Shown here piece after piece: positions 56,910 to 64,000 of a stretch of DNA of 64,000 nt (the stretch's first letter is position 1; each line of letters starts with the position of its first letter). Below the pieces are notes generated by a model. That model saw only the letters and a program-made list of their open reading frames with translations. It made no database searches and was not told where the DNA came from. Source of the stretch: Turnera subulata (taxonomy: Eukaryota; Streptophyta; Magnoliopsida; Malpighiales; Passifloraceae); assembly GCA_028386065.3 (NCBI GenBank), contig JAKUCV010001527.1, positions 9,112-73,111 on the forward strand. Reading direction: 5' to 3'. Both the position numbers and the translations under genes were made by a program.

Positions 56910-59128
56910 TAAGTTGTTTCCGTAGTTCAGGTACGACGTTCGATGGCTGCTGCTTTCTTCTCCACCTGACTCCGGATCCATACCACCGTTGCATGTGCAT
57001 AAGTCTTCCGCTGCTATTCTAATGCTTGTATTGGTGTGTTACTGATTTCCTGTGATATGTATATTACTGATACTATCTGCTGCTGTTGTGAGCACTGTGT
57101 TGGGCTTGAATAATGGTCCCCGAGTATGGGTGACAGATGTATTTGATGTTTGCTGTTGTATAATATTTACTCGTTGTACTGTCTGTTCCATCGTTATGAA
57201 TAGTTTCGGCACGTGTTTACTGTGTTACGGTAAATACGGGTCGGGGCGCTTCACATTGAGCAGACAAAATTCCGTGCCTTGAAAAGGAAATCAATGATTG
57301 ATCACTTTGTGAAGGAAATCGATCTTGAGAAGCAGGCCAAGCTACTTGAGCTTGTTCAAAAATAACCCTCACTCATTAACCTTCCTCCTGTTCATAATCC
57401 TTCCATTACCCAGAATATTTTTGAGGTTCCTCCTAGCCCCACTCCTGAAAATCAACCCGAGAACCCTAGGAACTCCTCTGAGAAAACCCTCTCAGATGAT
57501 GACACTCCTATAGCCCAGAAATATCCATCCAAAAGTGCCAAAACCACTGCTAAGAAGTCCACTCGACCAGAAAAGCTTATGGCATCAACGATGCCAAAGC
57601 GGACGCTAAGGGACAGCACCCAAGTACAAAGATTGAAGACACCTGCATCTAGAAAGGGAAAAGAAAAAGTGGTTTATGAGGTTGCTGAATCATAGGAAGA
57701 TGATGAGGATGGCATTGAAGTGATTCCTGATGTAACCCCTGATGGAGTAACCGGGAGTACACCTATGGTGCCTGAGGGTTAAGAAGATGGATCTGAGAGT
57801 GAAGAATGCTACGAGCCCTCGGTCAAGCATGTCAACAAGTCAGGGAAACTCTCCAGGTCCAAAAAGAAGGTTAAGAAGATTGTTGATGATGAGGAGGAAG
57901 AGAAGGATCCCAATGGAATTGTGGGCAGTGCTTTCAAATTTCTGAAATCTGTTTCTGTCCACTTTGAGGATTTGATTGGGTCTGCTGTTGTGGAAACTGT
58001 AGAGCGGGCTCAACTTACCACACTAGCCACTCTTTAGGTATCTGCTTATGAATCCTTGGTTCAGGATTTCCGCACAAATATGTTACCCAAGCCTGATGAT
58101 ATTGGTAACGTTATTGGTCTTCAAAGCACGATTTGTGGGATCTCTGTCTTTGTCAATGCCAAATTTATTAGGAAGCTGCTGAAATTGAAGAGAGGGTCTG
58201 TTAGGTACTATAACACTACCTCTGGAAATCCTATCAATGTGCCCAACACACCTAGTGTTTTTGAGCAGAGGAAGATGTTATTTGGGCAGTACACCAAGAA
58301 GGGTTCCTATCAGGATCTCTGTCCCGAGCATAGGTTGGTTCTTTATTTTATCACAAGAGTCTTAATTCCCCGTGGAGGACACCAGACCTTGCTCAAGACT
58401 TATGACATGTGGCTTCTGGGTTATGTGCTGACAAACAGTCCTATTCACTATTGGTACATCATCTTTCACAGTCTTCGTCTCTCTGCTGCTCGACCTTATG
58501 GAAGCCTCATCACCCTGATTGCTCGTCACTTTAGTGTGATTCCCACCAAAGCACATCATTCGGTACTTGGTGATTCCATCTGCACCGCTACTCTTAGCAA
58601 GATGCGGCTCAAAAGGAACAAATATGGGGTGTTTTATGTGGTCCAGCCGAGCACTTCTAAGCATGCCCGTATTGAGGCTTTGACTGAGGAGATAAAGGAT
58701 ATGAAGGAAGAGCTGTATGAGCTTAAAGGTATGATGAAGAAAATTATGGAAATCAGAAAAGCTCAACTGGATCGGTTGGTTGTCGAGAATGCGGTTGAGA
58801 CAACCAATGAAGGAGATGAGGATGATGACGGTAGTGATGATGTTGAGTCCATTGATTCCTCATCCGGCCAGAAATCTGCTAGTGTTTGACTTCCATATGG
58901 CCATCCAAATCTGATGCTCACCTAGGATCATGCATGTTTTATTTATGTTTCCTGTACTTTGCTAGTTCCTGTACTTTGCTAGTTGTTGTGCCATCCAAAT
59001 CAAATGTCAGCTGAATTCAAACTTCCTAGGACCAACCTAGGACTATACTAAACATTGATATCAATGACAAAAAGCTGTTAACAGCTGGATCTCGTGCCAA
59101 AGTGAGAGGGACAACAGGCAAAGTGAAC

Positions 59129-59750
59129 GTTGACGCTCTGGCACCTCAGAAGACAAACCAGCTGGATGGAAAGGGACATGCAACGGATCTTTTGAATTTG
59201 CCACCATCCAACTTGTCTATATAATGAGAAGCTGATTCAAGGAGAACCTTAAAGTTGCTAAACCGAGATTCCGAATTCAAGCAAAGTTAGTGCACTAGCA
59301 GTTCTCTAAGTTAAGCAAAAGAGAGAGAGATAAACATTTTTCTTAGTTCATTCATTGAGTGATAACATTTGAAAGGAAAAGTTGTTGTACTTAGAAATAT
59401 CTTCTGATTCAAAGGGTTTGTGTAAGGAAAAGCTAGGGAAAGCTTTGTGGTGAGTGTGTGAGGTTAGAGTTGAGCCTAGAGAAAAACTTGTATTATAGGT
59501 TAGTGGTTAAACCTGTGAAAAAACATAATAAGAGTGAGTTAGAAATCTCAAGGGGGATCCTTGAGTAGTGGAGGTAGTCCTGTGTGGTGAACCACTATAA
59601 ATTCTGTGTCACACTTTCTCTAACCCTTTTACTCTTAGCATTAAAATTATTGTGTTCATTAGTTGTCAAAAACATAAAATTAGAGAGAAAAACAGTTTGG
59701 CATCTGTGACGCCAAATTAGATTTTAATTAGCAAGGCTAATTCAACCCCC

Positions 59751-59808
<58 letters not shown>

Positions 59809-59832
59809 TTACTAGCCACTTTTGGTCCAACA
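59129..59832 (+). repeat. 3' LTR of the Sirevirus-like element
   Basis: Homologous to 42612-43268 throughout, ending GGTCCAACA. It is longer only through the C run at 59752-59808. The 240 bp between the ORF stop (58889) and this LTR hold a 17-bp tandem duplication (TCCTGTACTTTGCTAGT) and no clear polypurine tract. Confidence 0.88.
59752..59808. repeat. Poly(C) run of 57 bases
   Basis: Fifty-seven consecutive C residues, preceded by CCCCCA. The 5' LTR has 13 C at the equivalent place (43231-43243). Expansion by slippage or a sequencing/assembly artefact are both possible. Confidence 0.85.
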
Positions 59833-60110
59833 TTTTGGACTATAAGATATTAAAAAAAATGATATTATAGCACGTCCGACCGATAGTATCATTAATTAGA
59901 GTGTCACGTCAGCTAAGCTATGATTCAACCAGGTGAGGGGATCAAATTAATCATTTCAAATATGGATTTGATTAATCATTTTTAATATAAAGAGACCGTT
60001 CTTATCAAAATAATATAGTAGGAGGACCAATACCCGGAGATAATCACATCACCGAGGTCTCAAAAAAAATTTTAAAAAAATTGAGATATAGCGCAGCAGC
60101 GTACACAAAC
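59833..60110. other. Right flank of the Sirevirus-like element
   Basis: No gene; AT-rich, with words suggestive of old MITE sequence (ATTAATCATTT twice). Confidence 0.5.
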
Positions 60111-60548
60111 CATAGTTATTAAACCCAGCCCGGCCCAGCCGATTCGACCGGTTGAACCATGATCCGCAACATATTCTGGGTTTTTAGATGTGTTGGACCG
60201 GATCTGCAAGGAACCGTGAAAAACTCGCTGACTCGGCCAGTTCTGTGGCGACCCGATTGAACCAATGACCCAACCGGGTCAGTTCTAAATCACAAAACAC
60301 AAAAAAAATATTTTATTTCCTCTTTTTACATAAAATTATATTATTTAATGAAAATAATAATTTATATTTATTTTTTATTATCAAAATATAGGTAAAAATT
60401 AATATATATAAATTAAAATAATTAATTATTTAGTAATTATTATTCTGGGTTAATTACATTGAACCCCCCATTCGAACCCGGTTGGACCACTGAACCACGG
60501 CCCATGACCTTTTATGGTTCTGTGTCGGGGCCGGGTCTGATAACTATA
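60111..60548. mobile_element. hAT-type MITE, 438 bp
   Basis: Ends CATAGTTATTAAACCC and, inverted, TATAGTTATCAGACCC. The flanks ACACAAAC (60103-60110) and ACACGAAC (60549-60556) are an 8-bp target duplication with one mismatch. The arms are rich in GGCCCGGCC, CGACCGG and GGGTC words, as in a common plant MITE type. No coding capacity. Confidence 0.72.
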
Positions 60549-60775
60549 ACACGAACATGTTTGTTGGTGCTTCTTTGACGTTGTTACATTGTTGGATGTA
60601 ACTTTTTTATTGTTTTAACATTGTTGGATAAGAAATCTTTAGGCCGCTTTAACTCATAATAAATCATCAAAACTCCCTTGTTTGAAGTCAAATCACTTCG
60701 TTGGGATCCAAAATTAAAATATACTTTTGATTGTTGGAAATCAATTTGTTTTTACGATGTAACGTTGATGGATAT

Positions 60776-61325
60776 TGTTGAGATATGGGATTTCGGGTGA
60801 GCTTGATCCACGTGCCTTCAGTCTTGAAAGGATGCTCCTTAATTCCTAACAGGTCCTTCTTGTATCAATTAGGTCCTTGAGATTTTGTCTACAAGAAGAA
60901 ACAAAGAAAAGGGCTTGGGGATGCCCTGGGTTGTGACCCCAAAGACCCTCCGATGCCTAAGTTAGATAAGGGGGTGTTTAAAGAGAATATTGAGTGGAGA
61001 GTGGGTGAGAGTGAGTTTCTTCTGATATCTCTCTTATGTCCTGAAAGACTTACCTTGGCCCCCTATTTATAGAGAAAAGGTGGGTGGAGCAGCAGGAGCT
61101 AAAGCCCCTTCAGCTCCTTCTGACATTAAGAAATAAGCGTTAGATTTTTTTAACGCTTTGTTCTTTAAATGCGCATGTTTCACGTGTCTTTTTATGTCAC
61201 TTAGCTGAATGACCTATCTCTTCTAGGTCCTTAGCTGAATGACCTGCCTCCTCAAGGTCCTTAGCCGGACCAAGGGATAAGGTCCTGACTTACAATTTGT
61301 GGTAAGAAAATACCATATCTTATCA
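60776..61325 (-). mobile_element. Solo LTR, 550 bp
   Basis: TG..CA termini within extended inverted ends (TGTTGAGATATGG and, inverted, TGATAAGATATGG). The 5-bp direct repeat GATAT flanks it at 60771-60775 and 61326-61330. A TATA box CTATAAATAGGG on the minus strand (about 61063-61074) sets the orientation. There is no internal region. A TIR transposon is the alternative, but the 5-bp duplication and TATA favour an LTR. Confidence 0.7.
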
Positions 61326-61330
61326 GATAT

Positions 61331-61816
61331 GATCATATATATGAACTTTTAAAACGTTGTGCAAGGTGAAATCACGTCAAATGAGTAGGAAACTTTTAAA
61401 AAAATATGAGATCCTTCGTTGAATATGATCCTTTTCTACTATATAACATTGCCAATACAAACTTTTTTTAATATTTTCCAATGTCAATATGAATTAAAAA
61501 ATTCATTTAACCTCGTTGTATAATGAACCCATCACCATATTAGTGATTGTGTATATAGCTCAATCCACTCACAAAAGTAGCAAATTTTTAATAATTTGCA
61601 TATTAAGTTATTGGATCTCCTCCATATTTAATAAGAATTTATATCATAAAGTAATACCTAGTATGACATTAAAGTGTCCAAACTTCTTCAGAAGTTTCTC
61701 AATCCAATATTTTGTAATAAAATTAAGCTACCACCTTCCCTTATAATTTTAATCTTCTTCACTATATATTTTATATAAAATTTAAAAGTAAGAAAATAAA
61801 TTCGATATTATAAAGG
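61331..61816. other. AT-rich intergenic stretch
   Basis: No gene or element recognised. The short frame at 61516-61746 has AT-rich composition only. Confidence 0.6.
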
Positions 61817-63081
61817 CTTAATGCGTTATATCACCCTCCAATTTGACACTGATATTGATTTTAGCCCACCAGTTTACTTGGTCTTGATTTTAACCACTAA
61901 GTTGACTTGTACTAGTTATTTTGGCCCACCCCTTTACAATAATCGGATACAACCGGTTGACAATACACTGTTACAATTTAATGACTCACTCAGCTATATG
62001 CAGTCAATAGTGAAACTAAAAAAAATAAAATGAAGTCGAATTAGGTTCAGATGTCATTCTTCCTCACTCTCATTGTTCTCCTATGCACAACATAAAAAAC
62101 AAAAAAAAATTAAATTTCTCTATCCTTCACTTTATATTTTTATCTGCCTAATTTTGAAACCTTACAAAAATCTAATTTTTAAATCCACAACTCTCCAAAG
62201 TTAATTGTTTTGTCAAAAAAAAAATTATATTCACCTAACCCTTGTTTATCCATAATCTATTAAATAATTACACTCCCAATGTCTTAGGAATATGTTGTAC
62301 ACTGCATATCATATATATAATTTAAGATAAAATATTAGTATGGAATGGTGTAATTTTTTTCTGCAAAAAAACGTCTTGCAGATACATGAAATAGCGATAC
62401 CATATCATTGTATCTTTCTGCCATATCTGTTTGAAGCAATTGCAATGAAGAACCTGTGGGAAAAAAAAATGTTGACTTCAGATCTTGTTCTTCTAAGAGC
62501 ATGCCGAACCTATCATTAAAATGTTTAAGATTGATTTTTTTCCTTAAAAAAAACTGTACATTGCCTCATCAAGTAAAAATGCCATATTTAGTAACATAAT
62601 ATTGCTTGTACTATGTGGACATGGCCTTTTCTTGTTTTAATTCCTCATAAAAAAAAAAATGACAATTCATTCGCAGTTCAATGTTGGCTGTAATTGAAAC
62701 TTTTTTGGTTGATTAACATCTTGGCATGGTCAAGAGTCTTTGGTGGTAAAATCTATCTATTGACGGGTCCAAATGAACAAGAGCTGAAGTGAGGTTTCTT
62801 TTTTTTAATTTTTTGTTTTGTCATGTGTGGGAGGAATGAGAACATTAGATGAGAGTATGGGACGGAAGAAAGGGGGTAGGATTTTTGTTGTGACTTGGGC
62901 ACTTGGCAACTGAGCCACTAAAAACTAACGAGTGGTTTGTCAATCGGTTTGATCCGGTTACAGTGAGGGGATGGGGCAAAATAATTGGTAGAGGCCAAAT
63001 TAGAGGCTAAAATCGTGATAACATAAACTGGTGGGCCAAAATCAAAACTAATGCCAAATTGGAGGGTGACGTAAGGCATAA
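61817..63081. mobile_element. TIR element, about 1.26 kb
   Basis: The left arm from about 61820 (CACCCTCCAATTTG, TTTTAGCCCACCAGTTTA, CGGATACAACCGGTTGACAA) is mirrored by the right arm ending about 63080. The arms are about 150 bp with moderate divergence. The interior is AT-rich and non-coding. Probably a non-autonomous MULE. Exact ends and target duplication could not be fixed. Confidence 0.65.
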
Positions 63082-64000
63082 CTGATATAACTCAATCAAT
63101 TTGTAAAGGGAATCGGAAAAATTAGCAAGAAAAGATGGAAACTTTATAAATGGAAGCTCGGAACTGATGAGGGTAGTTCCCAGCTATTTTCATTACAAAA
63201 TAGAGCTTACGATTTTCAATCAATCTCTCCCCCCTTTTATATATTTTTCCTCACGTGCCTCGTATCCAACGGTCCTCCTCTTCTCGTGTCTACTCAATCG
63301 AACGGGCCTCATCACCCTTCTTGTATGGCTGCTATTGTGAACAATTGTCCACCGCCCTAGGATCTTCCCGAATATCCCTACTGGCTGGATTGTACCTTCC
63401 CAGCCGGTTGCGCTCCCCCGTTGGGACCTTACTTTGTAAACAATCTAGATCGCGTTATAACAATAGTTATTTTTATATCAAACTGATGAATAAAATTATA
63501 TTTTATACAAAATTAATTATGTATGAGTTCTCAAAAATTCTATAGTGCTAAAATTAGGCATCTTATACATATACTTTTTGTATTCACAAAATTTTCAAGT
63601 TCAATAAAAGACTATAATTAATTAGCACCCAATTAAAATCTTATACCACATATTGTGTTTTGATCGATTTTAAAAATAAGACATGTAATAAAAATGTCTT
63701 TCATATAATTTTTCCTTCTCCAAATTAAAAAAGTAAAAAAAATTCTGCACACTTTTAAAAAATTTCAAACTCACCTAAAAAATATAAAATTTAAATTTCC
63801 ACAAAAAATTAATCAAGATAATCATCTCATTCATGATTTAAATATATGAAAATACATTTATGGAAAATCTTAATGAATAAATCCCATTGCACATGGGAAT
63901 AATTACACGAAAAAATATTCAGTCAGTGATATCTCTAATAAAAATTTGAATAAAAAAGCCTTTAATAAGTATATTATTTTTGCTCATTTTCCAAAATTTG
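63082..64000. other. AT-rich right edge of the window
   Basis: No supported gene. A 96-codon frame at 63255-63545 lies in slightly GC-richer DNA but shows no domain and turns low-complexity at its end. Confidence 0.6.

Larger units (their letters stand above)
54425..57253 (+). mobile_element. Solo large LTR (2.83 kb) inside the envelope-position ORF
   Basis: Starts TGTAACAGCCCAGG and ends GGGGCGCTTCA, the same termini as 6299-9165. No primer site follows, so it is a solo LTR. It has a TATA box (54825-54833), a pyrimidine-rich leader, a GC-rich segment (55020-55340), a splice-donor-like AAGGTGAG (55344-55351), AT-rich DNA, a hairpin minisatellite (56447-56645) and the double hairpin (56861-56909). 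The flanks are CCCAA and CATTG: no target duplication, and the host frame is unchanged across it. Short open frames in the GC-rich part are not genes. Confidence 0.85.
53638..58889 (+). pseudogene. Envelope-position ORF of the Sirevirus-like element, interrupted by a solo LTR
   Basis: After pol, a second coding region runs in one frame from about 54108 to 54424 and, beyond the solo LTR (54425-57253), from 57255 to 58889. The N-terminal part is Pro/Ser/Thr/Lys-rich and the middle is acidic with nuclear-signal-like basic clusters. The conserved part (about 58050-58560) has the style of the 'putative plant transposon protein' domain found in Sirevirus envelope-like ORFs. The C-terminus is a coiled coil (about 58670-58800) and an acidic tail. 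In-frame stops occur at 54333, 57363, 57693, 57783 and 58036. I see no clear transmembrane segment. Function in living elements is unknown; the envelope label rests on position only. This copy is inactive. Confidence 0.7.
42612..59832 (+). mobile_element. Sirevirus-like Ty1/Copia retrotransposon with envelope-position ORF, twice interrupted
   Basis: 5' LTR 42612-43268, primer site 43270-43286, gag-pol to 48035, envelope-position coding region 53638-58889, 3' LTR 59129-59832. Removing the two insertions (48036-53637 and 54425-57253) leaves about 8.8 kb, a normal size for Sireviruses. Support comes from the gag type with a long coiled-coil extension, the RT sequence ([22 protein letters not shown]) and a further ORF after pol. 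LTR similarity in the first 110 bp is about 96 per cent by eye, so the insertion is not recent. The left flank is an inverted LTR and no matching 5-bp duplication is visible. Confidence 0.85.

Noticed and set aside
63255..63545. 96-codon frame near the right edge
   Set aside because: No domain, no neighbouring exon, and composition drifts to AT-rich low complexity.

Overview
This is nuclear DNA from a flowering plant, very probably a eudicot. The evidence is three plant genes (two with GT-AG introns), a dense load of Ty1/Copia retrotransposons, and many Mutator- and hAT-type non-autonomous elements. There is no prokaryotic operon structure, and I saw no tRNA, rRNA or CRISPR locus.

Layout. 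1-11205 is repeat territory: a piece of a 2.8-kb LTR, a 5'-truncated Copia element (672-5880) with a frameshifted polyprotein, and two large LTRs of one family lying head to head (6299-9165 minus, 9166-11205 plus). 11206-12807 holds local tandem repeats and a hAT MITE with a tRNA-like pol III promoter inside it. 14285-18712 is an intact 12-exon CDC48B-type AAA ATPase gene. 19020-21668 holds a SINE-like element and a 1.77-kb MULE with long terminal inverted repeats. 26050-29018 is an intact four-exon BEL1-like homeobox gene (BLH1 type). 29799-35530 holds a LINE endonuclease relic and a broken Copia element. 35606-37512 holds three MITE/TIR elements. 38017-38934 (minus) is a single-exon Dof transcription factor. 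40633-41661 is a long hairpin-forming TIR element.

41975-59832 is a nested retrotransposon block. The outer element is a Sirevirus-like Copia element (42612-59832) with 5' LTR, tRNA-Met-like primer site, gag-pol, a decayed envelope-position ORF and 3' LTR. A Tnt1/Tork-like Copia element (48036-53637) sits inside it after pol, and carries its own MULE MITE (52657-52913). A solo copy of the 2.8-kb LTR (54425-57253) splits the envelope-position ORF. 59833-64000 holds a hAT MITE, a 550-bp solo LTR with a 5-bp target duplication, and another TIR element.

The three host genes are unrelated in function (protein remodelling at a membrane, and two transcription factors) and do not form a pathway. I found no clear new multi-gene system. 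The most interesting signals are in the 2.8-kb LTR family: a pair of perfect adjacent hairpins conserved in three copies, hairpin-forming minisatellites of different sequence at the same LTR position, and a conserved splice-donor-like site. Also notable are two independent head-to-head LTR palindromes, nonsense decay biased to Gln codons, and a 57-C run that accounts for nearly all the length difference between the Sirevirus LTRs.
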